Assembly: GCF_004570345.1 (NCBI RefSeq)
Contig: NZ_SPQM01000073.1
Coordinates: 1-23,698 of the forward strand
Reading direction: 5' to 3'
DNA length: 23,698 bases
From: Blastococcus sp. CT_GayMR20
GTDB taxonomy: Bacteria; Actinomycetota; Actinomycetes; Mycobacteriales; Geodermatophilaceae
The position numbers were made by a program, and so were the translations under genes. The number at the start of each line of letters is the position of its first letter. Within the stretch, counting starts at the first letter, position 1. Below, piece after piece: positions 7,817-15,390 of the stretch. The notes beneath the pieces are model-generated. The model searched no databases. It had not been told where the DNA came from and was given only the letters and a program-made list of their open reading frames with translations.

Positions 7817-8323
7817 ATGCAGTTCGGTCGGTACTACGAGGAGTTCGAGGTCGGCGCCGTCTACAAGCACTGGCCCGGCAAGACCGTCACCGAGTACGAC
7901 GACCACCTCTTCTGCCTGCTCACGATGAACCACCACCCCCTGCACATGGACGTGAACTACGCGGAGAAGACCACCGACTTCGGCAAGAACGTCGTCGTGG
8001 GCAACTACATCTACTCGCTGCTGCTCGGCATGAGCGTTCCCGACGTGTCGGGCAAGGCGATCGCGAACCTGGAGATCGAGTCGCTGCGGCACGTGGCGCC
8101 GACCTTCCACGGCGACACCATCTACGGCGAGACGACGGTCCTCGACAAGACCGAGTCGAAGTCCAAGGACGACCGCGGGATCGTCCACGTCGAGACGATC
8201 GGCTACAAGCAGGACGGCACGGTCGTCTGCATCTTCCGGCGCAAGGTCATGGTGCCCAAGCGCTCCTACGGTGAGGCGCGCGGCGGCGAGCAGCCGGGCA
8301 GGCCGGAGCCCACGCCGCGCTGA
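7817..8323 (+). CDS. MaoC family dehydratase
   Basis: This 168-residue hot-dog-fold protein resembles stand-alone MaoC enoyl-CoA hydratases of the mesaconyl-CoA/beta-methylmalyl-CoA type. Those enzymes add or remove water on short or branched CoA thioesters in the cytoplasm. Sequence support comes from the N-terminal GRYYEEFEVG, the hydratase-2 region NHHPLHMDVNYA at about 38-49, DFGKNVVVGNYIYSLLLGMS and LRHVAPTFHGDTIYGET. The usual D-x-N-P-L-H active-site motif reads N-H-H-P-L-H. This may be a subfamily trait, because the rest of the site is well kept. The last 15 residues (RGGEQPGRPEPTPR-like) are a disordered tail. The ATG has GGGAG at a good distance. The gene stands alone and converges on the NUDIX gene. 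The substrate is not identifiable from sequence. Confidence 0.9.
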   Translation: MQFGRYYEEFEVGAVYKHWPGKTVTEYDDHLFCLLTMNHHPLHMDVNYAEKTTDFGKNVVVGNYIYSLLLGMSVPDVSGKAIANLEIESLRHVAPTFHGDTIYGETTVLDKTESKSKDDRGIVHVETIGYKQDGTVVCIFRRKVMVPKRSYGEARGGEQPGRPEPTPR

Positions 8324-8356
8324 GCCGGGCTCCCGGGCGGCCCGGATCAGCCCGGC
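8324..8356. terminator. bidirectional hairpin between MaoC and NUDIX genes
   Basis: Arms GCCGGGCT (8324-8331) and AGCCCGGC (8349-8356) are perfect 8-bp inverted repeats. A nested CCGGG/CCCGG stem lies inside. It starts on the base after the MaoC stop and covers the NUDIX stop codon (8347-8349). It could end transcription from both sides. Confidence 0.6.
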
Positions 8357-8781
8357 AGTACGCCCCAGCCGCGAAGGGTCTCGACCAGGAGCGGCGTGCA
8401 GGGGAGCCGTTCGAGGGTCGTCGCGTCGGCGAAGACCGCCGCCTCCGCGTCGTCCCCGGCGGCGGGCTCGACCCCGGGCTGGACCAGCGTGCACGCGAGG
8501 TCCACGACATCGTACACGACGCCCTCGCCCGGGATGCGCACCCGGCCCACGGGGGCGCCGGCCCGGACCTCGAGCCCGGTCTCCTCGCGCACCTCCCGCT
8601 CGACCGCCTGCTCCGGCGTCTCTCCGGCCTCGACGCGGCCGCCGGGCAGCGACCACCGACCGGCGTGCGGTGGATGCCCGCGCCGGATCAGCAGCAGGCG
8701 CCCGTCGGGGTCGTGCACGACCGCGCCGACGCACGGGACCACGGGCATCCCGGCGCCGGTCGAGCGCTCCGACGACAGCAT
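8347..8781 (-). CDS. NUDIX hydrolase (MutT-like)
   Basis: This 144-residue protein is one NUDIX domain. The full Nudix box is present at residues 48-70 (G-x5-E-x7-REVREETGL), giving the metal-binding Glu residues of REVREE. NUDIX enzymes hydrolyse nucleoside diphosphates linked to another group, for example oxidised nucleotides or nucleotide sugars. The exact substrate cannot be read here. The segment before the box ([20 protein letters not shown]) is typical of MutT/ADP-ribose-type members. The ATG at 8781 is chosen because TAGCCT lies exactly seven bases upstream, fitting a leaderless message. An internal ATG at 8748 is the alternative. The gene converges on MaoC and diverges from DUF6758. 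The open frame continues far upstream, but that part is antisense to DUF6758 and unlikely to be coding. Confidence 0.9.
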   Translation of the reverse strand: MLSSERSTGAGMPVVPCVGAVVHDPDGRLLLIRRGHPPHAGRWSLPGGRVEAGETPEQAVEREVREETGLEVRAGAPVGRVRIPGEGVVYDVVDLACTLVQPGVEPAAGDDAEAAVFADATTLERLPCTPLLVETLRGWGVLPG

Positions 8782-8788
8782 GCGCGGC

Positions 8789-8794
8789 AGGCTA
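8789..8794 (-). promoter_or_regulatory. -10 element for a leaderless NUDIX mRNA
   Basis: TAGCCT on the - strand ends seven bases before the ATG, so transcription would begin at or next to the start codon. No Shine-Dalgarno is visible, which agrees with a leaderless message. Confidence 0.45.
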
Positions 8795-8892
8795 CGCAGC
8801 ACCCACCGCGAGCCACGCCGCACCCACGCATCGCAGTCGGTCCACTCCGCTGCGCTTGACGATTGGGCGCGGTCCCAGGACGGTATGGCCCG

Positions 8893-9516
8893 ATGAGCGT
8901 CGCGCCGGTCTGCCCACGCTGCGGTGAGCAGCTCGTGGTCCGCCCTGGCTCGACCGCGCAGGCGTGGTGCCATCTGCACGGCGCCGTCACCCCGCTGCAC
9001 CACACGGTGCTGGTCGCCCACGACGCGATCTCGGCCGTGACCGCCGACGCCCGCGTGCCGGCGTGGGTGCCCGACCCCATGCCGGCCGGCTGGTCGGTCA
9101 CGGGTATGGCCTGGGGCGGGGAGCCAGGGGCGCGCGCCATCGTCGTGGACTGCGCCGGGCCCGCCCCGCTCGGCGGCTCGGCCGAGCTCGTGCTCGTCGC
9201 CGAGGAGCCCGGCACCGGCGTGGGCTGCGGCTACGCCGGGCTGCCCGGCCTGGACCCGGGCGACGTCATCGAGGGGCCGTCGTCGGTGGACGTCAAGGCC
9301 GCGGGTCAGCACGCGCCCCTCTGGGCCGTGCCGACGTCCGACGACCGGGCCGCCTTCGTGGGTGAGGCGTACGGGGTATGGCTGTGGCTGGTCATGTGGC
9401 CGATGAACGCGGCCTGGCTGCTGGCCGAGCAGCTGGAGCTCATCGACCTGCGCGATCGCATCTACCCCGACCTGCCGCTGGGCCCGCCCAGCGAGCATCT
9501 GCTCCCGGGGAACTGA
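8893..9516 (+). CDS. DUF6758 family zinc-ribbon-like protein
   Basis: This 207-residue protein matches the actinobacterial DUF6758 family as I remember it. The N-terminus carries a probable zinc knuckle, CPRCGEQL followed by WCHLHG (C-x2-C, then C-x2-H). The [19 protein letters not shown] segment, [15 protein letters not shown], and the Trp-rich [16 protein letters not shown] are the recurrent blocks. Biochemical function is unknown. The hydrophobic [15 protein letters not shown] stretch could be buried or membrane-associated. The ATG at 8893 follows AGGACGG at modest spacing. An upstream in-frame start at 8863 would add ten residues of poor quality. A classical terminator follows two bases after the stop. 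Confidence 0.85.
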   Translation: MSVAPVCPRCGEQLVVRPGSTAQAWCHLHGAVTPLHHTVLVAHDAISAVTADARVPAWVPDPMPAGWSVTGMAWGGEPGARAIVVDCAGPAPLGGSAELVLVAEEPGTGVGCGYAGLPGLDPGDVIEGPSSVDVKAAGQHAPLWAVPTSDDRAAFVGEAYGVWLWLVMWPMNAAWLLAEQLELIDLRDRIYPDLPLGPPSEHLLPGN

Positions 9517-9518
9517 AC

Positions 9519-9538
9519 GGAACCCGACGGGTTCCTTT
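9519..9538 (+). terminator. intrinsic terminator after DUF6758 gene
   Basis: The stem GGAACCC (9519-9525) / GGGTTCC (9529-9535) with a GAC loop is followed by TTT. It begins two bases after the TGA. This is the most canonical intrinsic terminator in the window. Confidence 0.8.
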
Positions 9539-9679
9539 CATGATCGGCGCGTCGCCTCTGAGACGGGTGGGACATCTGTTACCCATGGGACGAAGCAGTC
9601 CGCCGCACCCGGGTGGACCCTGTATCCGCAGGCTCGCACAACCTGCCCTGCCCGCACGAGCACACCCACGGAGGTGGCG

Positions 9680-9838
9680 GTGAACCTCAAGAAGGTCGTC
9701 ACCTGGCTGGTCGTCGCGTTCGTCGTCTTCTACGTCATCCAGGCGCCCGAGCAGTCGGCTCAGCTCGTTCGCAACGCCGGCGAGGCACTCGGCGACGCCG
9801 CCTCCTCGCTCGCCGCGTTCGTCGGTTCCTTGGTCTGA
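9680..9838 (+). CDS. small single-pass membrane protein, 52 residues
   Basis: This short gene encodes Met-Asn-Leu-Lys-Lys, then one hydrophobic helix (VVTWLVVAFVVFYVIQ, residues 6-21), then an amphipathic Ala-rich tail (SAQLVRNAGEALGDAASSLAAFVGSL). GGAGG at 9670-9674 lies five bases before the GTG. Its stop is six bases before the PH-domain gene, so the two are probably co-translated. Codon use has the G/C third position of real genes. Topology by the positive-inside rule puts the N-terminus in the cytoplasm. I do not recognise a named family. The pairing suggests a small partner of the PH-domain membrane protein, which is inference. The gap before it (9539-9679) shows nothing firm beyond a direct TGGGAC repeat. 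Confidence 0.8.
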   Translation: MNLKKVVTWLVVAFVVFYVIQAPEQSAQLVRNAGEALGDAASSLAAFVGSLV

Positions 9839-9844
9839 GTCGGT

Positions 9845-10498
9845 GTGACGAGCCCCTCGTCACCGGCGCTGCCCACGCGGGCGGCCAAGGACGTCGAGAA
9901 GTACCTGCTGCCGGACGAGTCGGCAGTGGTCGCCACCCGTCGTCACTGGGCGGTGCTGATCGAGCCGACGGTCAAGTTCCTGCCGATGGTCGTGGTGGGC
10001 GGCTGGCTGCTCCTGTTCGACCCCGAGAACCGGGTCACCAGCTCCGCGGGGCTGCTCGCCCTCCTCGGCGCGCTCGTCTACTACGGCCTGCGCGTCGGGG
10101 AGTGGTGGATGCGGCACTTCATCGTCAGCACCCGTCGTGTCCTGCTCACGTCGGGCGTCATCGTGCGCACCGTCACCCTGCTCCCGCTGCGCCGGATCAC
10201 GGACCTGACCTGGAAGGAGACGCTGCTGGGACAGGTGCTCGGCTACGGCACCTTCCGGTTCGAGTCGGCAGGCCAGCAGCAGGCTCTGTCGGAGATCACC
10301 TACCTGCCGCGCGCCGACCTCCTGTACCGGCAGGTCAGCGGGCTTCTCTTCCAGAGCGACTGGGGCGGCAGCGGTGGCGCGGCCGCGAGTGGGGACGACG
10401 AGGGCAACCTCGAGCCGCCGCCGTCGGCCCCCAGGCGGCAGGCGGACGGCGACCGCCAGGACACCGAGCCGATCCCCGGCCTGCCGCCGCCGCAGTGA
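9845..10498 (+). CDS. PH domain-containing membrane protein (bacterial PH_2/YdbS-like)
   Basis: This 217-residue protein has a cytoplasmic N-terminus, two closely spaced membrane helices (about 39-57 and 62-80) and a bacterial PH-like domain at about 92-165. The domain shows HFIVSTRRVLLTSGVIVRTVTLLPLRRITDLTW and GYGTFRFESAG, the typical beta-strand pattern of this family. The C-terminal 45 residues are low-complexity (Gly, Pro, Asp, Arg). The biochemical role is unknown for most members; they are membrane-anchored and may bind lipids or partner proteins. The GTG at 9845 is six bases after the stop of the 52-residue membrane protein, indicating translational coupling. The PHP gene follows after 44 bp. 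Confidence 0.88.
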   Translation: MTSPSSPALPTRAAKDVEKYLLPDESAVVATRRHWAVLIEPTVKFLPMVVVGGWLLLFDPENRVTSSAGLLALLGALVYYGLRVGEWWMRHFIVSTRRVLLTSGVIVRTVTLLPLRRITDLTWKETLLGQVLGYGTFRFESAGQQQALSEITYLPRADLLYRQVSGLLFQSDWGGSGGAAASGDDEGNLEPPPSAPRRQADGDRQDTEPIPGLPPPQ

Positions 10499-10542
10499 GG
10501 CCGCCGGGTGGCGGGAGCCGGCGTGCGGCAGGCTGAGCGGCG

Positions 10543-11400
10543 ATGCGGATCGACCTGCACGCGCACTCCTCGGCTTCGGACGGCACCGAGACGCCGGCCG
10601 AGCTGCTCGCGACCGCCCGGGCCGCGGGGCTCGACGTCGTGGCGCTCACCGACCACGACACCACCGCGGGGTGGGGGCCGGCGGAGGCGGCACGTCCGGA
10701 GGGGCTGACCGTCGTCCCCGGCATGGAGCTCTCCTGCCGGTGGTTCCCGATCGACCAGCCGCCGATCAGCGTCCACCTGCTGGCCTACCTCTTCGATCCG
10801 CTGCACCCCGGCTTCGCCGCCGAGCGGTCGCGGCTGCGCGACGAGCGCCTCGAGCGGGGGCAGCGGATCGTCGAGGCGCTGGCGGCCGACGGCTACCCGG
10901 TGCACTGGCCGGAGATCGTGGCGCGCTCCGACGGGGGCGTCGTGGGGCGACCGCACATCGCGCGCGCCCTCGTCGCGGCCGGCGTCGTCGACTCGGTGGA
11001 CCACGCGTTCGCCACCCTCCTCGACCACCGCAGCCCCTACTACGCGGCGAAGGTCGACACCGACGTCCGGGAGGGCATCGCGCTGGTCCGGGCCGCGGGC
11101 GGCGTGCCGGTCTTCGCGCACGGGCTCGCGACGAAGCGCGGTCGGGTCGTCGACGACGACGCCGTCGCGGCCATGACCCAGGCGGGGCTGCTCGGGGTCG
11201 AGGTCGACCACCCCGACCACTCCGAGGCCGAGCGCGTGCACCTCCGCGGTCTCGCGGCGGACCTCGGGCTGATCACGACGGGATCCAGCGACTACCACGG
11301 CACCAACAAGACGACGCCGATCGGCGCCTGCACCACCGAACCCGCGCAGTTCGAGGCACTCCTGGCCGCCGGGACGGGCAGCGCGCCGTACCGCGACTGA
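10543..11400 (+). CDS. PHP domain phosphoesterase
   Basis: This 285-residue protein is a stand-alone PHP domain of the RnaAM/YciV type. Close relatives are 3',5'-nucleoside bisphosphate phosphatases or 5'-3' exoribonucleases that trim small RNA ends. All metal-site motifs are visible: DLHAHSSASDGT (H6, H8, D13), LTDHDT (D37, H38), GMELSC, GRPHIARAL, the FAHG segment, and the C-terminal GSSDYHG with its Asp-x-His pair. The protein is cytoplasmic with no extra domain. The ATG lacks a good Shine-Dalgarno, but CAGGCT eight bases upstream could be the -10 element of a leaderless message. It lies between the PH-domain and RecB-like genes on the same strand. Activity is likely; the exact substrate is not settled. 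Confidence 0.9.
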   Translation: MRIDLHAHSSASDGTETPAELLATARAAGLDVVALTDHDTTAGWGPAEAARPEGLTVVPGMELSCRWFPIDQPPISVHLLAYLFDPLHPGFAAERSRLRDERLERGQRIVEALAADGYPVHWPEIVARSDGGVVGRPHIARALVAAGVVDSVDHAFATLLDHRSPYYAAKVDTDVREGIALVRAAGGVPVFAHGLATKRGRVVDDDAVAAMTQAGLLGVEVDHPDHSEAERVHLRGLAADLGLITTGSSDYHGTNKTTPIGACTTEPAQFEALLAAGTGSAPYRD

Positions 11401-11424
11401 GCCGGAACCGTCGTACCTGCTGGC

Positions 11425-11430
11425 TACGGT
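11425..11430 (+). promoter_or_regulatory. -10 element for a leaderless nuclease mRNA
   Basis: TACGGT ends seven bases before the ATG at 11438, and there is no Shine-Dalgarno. The same hexamer occurs at 2418 and 22092 before other starts. Confidence 0.5.
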
Positions 11431-11437
11431 TGGCGGC

Positions 11438-12301
11438 ATGCGGAACGCATCGGACGCGGCGGAGGCCATCCTCCCGGGGATGCCGCGGCGACTGCTGCGC
11501 GCCTCGCCCAAGTCGCTCGCCGACTTCTCCGACTGCCCGCGCCGCTACCGCTACGCCAACGTCGACCGGCCGACGCCGCCCCGCGGCCCGCGGTTCGCCC
11601 ACCACACGGTCGGCACGGCCCTCCACAAGGTGCTGTCGGCGTGGTGGGACCTGCCCGTCGAGCGGCGCACGACGGGCGCGGCGCGCCAGTTGCTCTACGC
11701 CGACTGGTCGCCGGCCGGTTTCCGGGACGCGGAACAGTCCGACCGCTGGCGCGCCCGGGCGGCCGGCTGGCTCACCGACTACGTCGCCGGGCTCGACCCG
11801 ACCGAGGAACCGCGAGCTCGTGAGCGCACGGTCAGCACCATGACCGAGCGGATGACCCTGTCCGGCCGGGTGGACCGGATCGACGAGCGGGGCGACGAGC
11901 TGGTGGTGGTCGACTACAAGACCGGCCGGTCGGTCTGCACCGACGACGAGGCACGCGGCTCCCAGGCACTGGCCCTGTACGTCCTGGCGACGCGGCGCAC
12001 GCTCCGACGCCCGTGCAGCCGGGTGGAGCTGCACCACCTGCCCAGCGGCACGGTCGCGGCGTTCGAGCACACCGAGCGGTCACTGGCCAACCACGTCCGC
12101 CGGGCGGAGGACATCGCGATCGACATCACCGCCGCCACCGAGTCGATGGTCGCGGGGGAGGACCCGGACGCCGCCTTCCCCGCGGTTCCCGGCCAGCAGT
12201 GCGGCTGGTGCGACTTCCGGCCGAGCTGTCCCACCGGTCAGGCCGCCGTCCCGCCGCGCGACACCTGGAGCTTCCTGCCCGAGGACGACGCGTCCGCCTG
12301 A
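11438..12301 (+). CDS. RecB-family PD-(D/E)XK nuclease with Fe-S cluster motif
   Basis: This 287-residue protein is a single Cas4/AddB-like nuclease domain (PDDEXK_1). Motifs are LHKVLSAWW (H63), GRVDRIDE (D146), VVVDYKTG (D159, K161) and Q176 in GSQALALY. Four Cys at 33, 255, 258 and 264 are spaced as in the 4Fe-4S clusters of AddB and Cas4, with one Cys N-terminal and three C-terminal (CGWC..RPSC). Such proteins cut or resect DNA ends. No helicase domain is attached, and no cas gene is nearby. An internal ATG at 11480 is an alternative start. The upstream TACGGT supports 11438. The stop codon forms part of an inverted repeat shared with the convergent gene. Catalytic competence is very likely; the biological pathway is unknown. 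Confidence 0.9.
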   Translation: MRNASDAAEAILPGMPRRLLRASPKSLADFSDCPRRYRYANVDRPTPPRGPRFAHHTVGTALHKVLSAWWDLPVERRTTGAARQLLYADWSPAGFRDAEQSDRWRARAAGWLTDYVAGLDPTEEPRARERTVSTMTERMTLSGRVDRIDERGDELVVVDYKTGRSVCTDDEARGSQALALYVLATRRTLRRPCSRVELHHLPSGTVAAFEHTERSLANHVRRAEDIAIDITAATESMVAGEDPDAAFPAVPGQQCGWCDFRPSCPTGQAAVPPRDTWSFLPEDDASA

Positions 12302-12316
12302 GCTCGCTTCAGGCGG
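12294..12316. terminator. bidirectional hairpin containing both stop codons
   Basis: CCGCCTGA (12294-12301) and TCAGGCGG (12309-12316) are perfect 8-bp inverted repeats with a 7-base loop. The last three bases of the left arm are the nuclease TGA. The first three of the right arm are the stop of the opposite-strand gene. No T-run follows on either side. Confidence 0.6.
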
Positions 12317-13175
12317 CCGGGTCCGCGGCGACCCGCTCGTAGCCCGACCACACGATCGGGGACCGGCGCGCCCGCTGGGGCAGCCGCAGCATCGCCTGCC
12401 GGAAACCTTTCAGCGCCGCGGTCGCCGCGACGTCGGTCAGCCCCAGTCCCGGCCACGAGTAGAGCTGCCGGGCCCACTTCGGCAGCAGCGCCACCGCGAG
12501 CACCGCCAGCCCACCCCAGGCCGGCTGGGCCGGCGTCAGGTAGCGAACCCACGTCGGCATCGGCGGCAGAGTGATCAGCCGGTAGGCATCCCGGGCGGCC
12601 CGGGTCACGGCGAGCGTCGGCCGCATGCCCTCGAAGTAGCCGGCCAGCGCCTCCACCGTGTCCGGCACGTCGGACGTCGGGACGCCGATCAGCTCGGCGG
12701 CCGTCACCTGCTCGGCCACGTACCGGTCGGCGTCCCCGTCGGTCAGCGGCAGGCCGCCCCGGCGCGCCGCCGTCAGCAGGGAGTCCACCTCGCAGCAGTG
12801 CACCCACAGCAGCAGGTCGGGGTCGTCGACGCGGTAGGTCCGGCCGGTCGTCTCCTCGGTCGCGCCCAGCCGCTTGTGGATGCTGCGCACGCGCGCGACC
12901 GCCTCCACCGCCTCCGTGCGCGTGCCGAAGGTGAGCGTGTCGACGTAGGCGGCGGTGCGGATCAGCCGGGGCCACGGCTCCTCCTTGAAGCCGCCGGAGA
13001 ACCGGGCGACGCCGTCCATGGCGACCGGGTGCAGCGCCTGGAGGAGCAGGGCCCGCAACCCGCCGACGGAGAAGGACGGGTCCGAGTGCACCCGCCAGGT
13101 GACGCTGCCGGGACCGAAGAACCCGAGGACGTCCTCCTCGGCGGTCCAGTCCCCGGGGGACGGCGGCGTGATCAT
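12309..13175 (-). CDS. oxygenase MpaB family (DUF2236) protein
   Basis: This 288-residue protein matches the DUF2236/MpaB family, related to the latex-clearing protein fold, in which a heme-binding helical domain carries out oxygenation. Visible family blocks are the N-terminal VLGFFGPGSVTWRVHSDPSF, LLLQALHPVAMDGVARFSGG (candidate heme-ligand His), PWPRLIRTAAYVDTLTFG, the WVHCCEVDSLL helix and the C-terminal LPKWARQLYSWPGL. Substrates of most actinobacterial members are unknown. The ATG overlaps the stop of the upstream hydrolase gene by four bases (ATGA), so the two are translated together. The gene ends seven bases from the convergent nuclease. Family assignment is good; oxygenase chemistry is inferred from relatives. 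Confidence 0.85.
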   Translation of the reverse strand: MITPPSPGDWTAEEDVLGFFGPGSVTWRVHSDPSFSVGGLRALLLQALHPVAMDGVARFSGGFKEEPWPRLIRTAAYVDTLTFGTRTEAVEAVARVRSIHKRLGATEETTGRTYRVDDPDLLLWVHCCEVDSLLTAARRGGLPLTDGDADRYVAEQVTAAELIGVPTSDVPDTVEALAGYFEGMRPTLAVTRAARDAYRLITLPPMPTWVRYLTPAQPAWGGLAVLAVALLPKWARQLYSWPGLGLTDVAATAALKGFRQAMLRLPQRARRSPIVWSGYERVAADPAA

Positions 13176-14089
13176 GCGCGCGAGGAGGCGGTTGCCCAGA
13201 AGTCGAGCAGCACCTCCAGCGTCCGCGGCGGGTTCTCGACGGCGGGGGAGTGGATCGAGTTGTTGATGACCTCGTGCCGGGCACCCAGCCGCTGCGCCAT
13301 GTCGTCCTGCACGTGCGGCAGCCAGGCGTCGTCGGCCTCGCCGTGGGCCACCAGGATCGGCACGCCCGCCGCGGCGAGTTCGGCCACGCGGTCCGGCTCG
13401 TTCAGCATCGCGTCCGCCATGCCCCGGAGTCCGGCCTCCGAGTTGCGCAGGAAGCGGCGGGAGTAGAACTCCCGCGTCGGCGCCGGGACGGCCTGCGCCC
13501 TCTCGTCGGTCATCGCGACCTGCTCGAGCGTCTCGTGCACCAGCTGCACCCCGCCGGCGTCCAGCAGCGGGCCGAGGTGGTCCAGCAGGTCGGCCCGCCG
13601 GCCGGTCAGCTGCGACGGTCCGGACCCGAGCAGCGTGAACGAGGTGAACAGGCCCGGCTCGGCGAGGACGGCGGCCCGCGTGACCAGCCCACCGAAGCTG
13701 TGCCCGAGCAGGTGCAGCGGCTCGCCGGACTCCTCACGCAGGACGCGGGCCACCGCGACCACGTCGGCGGCGAGCTCGGCCACCGAGTACTCGGCCGGGT
13801 CGTCCGGGCCGGGCGACTCGTACTGACCTCGCTGGTCGAGGGCGACCACCCGGTACCCGGCGTCGGCCAGCGGCGCGAGCAGGGGCGCGAAGTCCTCCTT
13901 GCTGCCGGTGTAGCCGGCCACGAGGAGCGCGGTGCCGCGCACCGCCTTCCCGCCAGTGTCCAGTGCCGCAAGCGGGCCGGCGCGACCCGGGAAGGTGCGG
14001 TGCTCGGCGTCGTGGTCGGCGAGCTGGCGCAGGTCGTCGGGAGCGATCGCGAGAGGCACCGTGAAGTCGGGGCCGCCGGGCAGGACCAT
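13172..14089 (-). CDS. alpha/beta hydrolase
   Basis: This 305-residue cytoplasmic enzyme has a complete catalytic set. The nucleophile elbow GHSFGG is at 129-134 (S131), the acid is in HGEADDAW (D253 or D254), and the His is in NNSIHSP (H280). LLVAGYTGSKEDF supplies the oxyanion-loop region and VVALDQRGQYES is the usual strand after it. It is probably an esterase or lipase-like hydrolase of unknown substrate. The ATG at 14089 has a GGGGAC ribosome-site-like element. The stop overlaps the start of the MpaB-like gene, forming a two-gene operon that might act on a common substrate (inference). A hairpin repeat lies in the 99 bp between this gene and the preceding beta-propeller gene. Confidence 0.88.
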   Translation of the reverse strand: MVLPGGPDFTVPLAIAPDDLRQLADHDAEHRTFPGRAGPLAALDTGGKAVRGTALLVAGYTGSKEDFAPLLAPLADAGYRVVALDQRGQYESPGPDDPAEYSVAELAADVVAVARVLREESGEPLHLLGHSFGGLVTRAAVLAEPGLFTSFTLLGSGPSQLTGRRADLLDHLGPLLDAGGVQLVHETLEQVAMTDERAQAVPAPTREFYSRRFLRNSEAGLRGMADAMLNEPDRVAELAAAGVPILVAHGEADDAWLPHVQDDMAQRLGARHEVINNSIHSPAVENPPRTLEVLLDFWATASSRA

Positions 14090-14127
14090 GGTCCCCAGTG
14101 AACCCCGAACGCGCCGTCCGTGCTCGT

Positions 14128-14182
14128 GGCCATCCTTCAGGGGCCTGCGCCGAGCGTGCGAGGCGTGGGGGGAAGGGTGGTC
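14128..14182. repeat. intergenic hairpin repeat, copy 1
   Basis: The outer 10-bp stem (GGCCATCCTT / AAGGGTGGTC) encloses an internal loop CAGGGG/GGG. An inner 8-bp stem (CCTGCGCC / GGCGTGGG) follows, then the loop GAGCGTGCGA. Pairing is complete on the + strand if G-T (G-U) wobbles are allowed. The element lies six bases beyond the beta-propeller stop codon. The same layout occurs at 15330-15385 with compensatory changes. It could be a REP-like element, a terminator, or both. Confidence 0.75.
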
Positions 14183-14188
14183 CTTCTT

Positions 14189-15390
14189 CTAGCGGTAGCC
14201 GAGCACCCGGTCCGCCAGCCGGTAGACCACGACCGGGCCGACGACCGTCGCCGTCCCTCCGGCCGGGACGTCGTCGACCCGTGAGCGGCCGAGCTCGGCG
14301 CCGGTCGCCGGGTCGCGGTGGGCGAAGCCGTCCTCGTCCGGCACCAGCAGCGCAGCGGGCGTCGCGGCGTCCTTGTCGGGGACCGGCGTCGACGGCAGGC
14401 CGACCGCCGGCGACTCCCACAGCGACGTCCCGGACGCGGCGTCCAGCGCGGACAGCGTGCCCCCGGCGTGGAACAGCGCCACCCCGCCGGTCGTCAGCTG
14501 CTGCACGTCGTCGGCCGCCGGCAGCCGCCGGACCTCCGCGCCGTCCTCGGCCGACAGCGCCTGCACGTCGTCGCCCACCAGTACGCCCAGCAGCGCGTCC
14601 GCGCCGAGGAGCCGGACCTCCGCCCCCTCGTCGGTCGGCAGGTCACGCGTCCAGCGCGCGCCACCCTGGAACCCGTCGAGCAGTCGCAGCTGGACGGCGT
14701 CGGTGCCCTCGCACCGCTGGAGCACGGCGACCCCCGCCGTCCCGACGTCCGAGCCGGTGATGCGGCAGCCCTCGGGCGCCGCGTACCGCCACCGGATGTT
14801 GTCGCCGATGGGATCCAGCGTCACCACACCGGTCGGGCTGGTGGCCAGCACGATGCGGTCGGTGGAATCGAGTTCGGCGTCGCCGCGAAGGAGCACGTTC
14901 CGGGTCCACGCGCGCACGCCGGTCTCCGCGTCGAGGGCGACCGCCTCGTCGCAGCGGTTCGCGGTGGCGAACACCGCGACCGCGACCCCGTTGGTCGCGG
15001 TCAGCCCGCACAGCCGGGCATTGCTGCGCGTGTAGTGCCAGGCCTCGGCCCCGGTGACCGCGTCGAGGGCGCGCACGCCGTGCCGGGACCCGACGATCAC
15101 GCGGCCGTCCTCGACGATGCTCTCCGGCAGCGGCCCGCCGTCGGCGGACCAGGCCTCGGAGACGGCACCGGCCGGCGTCCCCGGAGGGACGTCGGCCGGC
15201 GCGGCGGTGGTGCTCTCGGTGGCCGCCGCGTCCGATCCCCGCCACAGCAGGGCGGCGACGACGACCAGCGCCACGGTGGCGGCAGTCCAGACCCAGACCC
15301 GCACCGGCGGGCTGGTGAGGTGGTGGAACGGCCCGCCTTCAGGGGCCCGCCCCGAGCGAAGCGAGGGGTGGGGGGAAGGCGGGTCCTCCA

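Noticed and set aside
8782..9498. Upstream extension of the NUDIX frame
   Set aside because: It is antisense to DUF6758 and does not resemble a protein domain; the NUDIX domain is complete without it.
9569..9592. Direct repeat TGGGAC before the small membrane gene
   Set aside because: Six-base repeats with this composition are expected by chance, and no promoter feature is tied to them.
11438..12301. cas4 of a CRISPR system
   Set aside because: No repeat array and no other cas gene in the window; RecB-like single-domain nucleases are common in actinobacteria.
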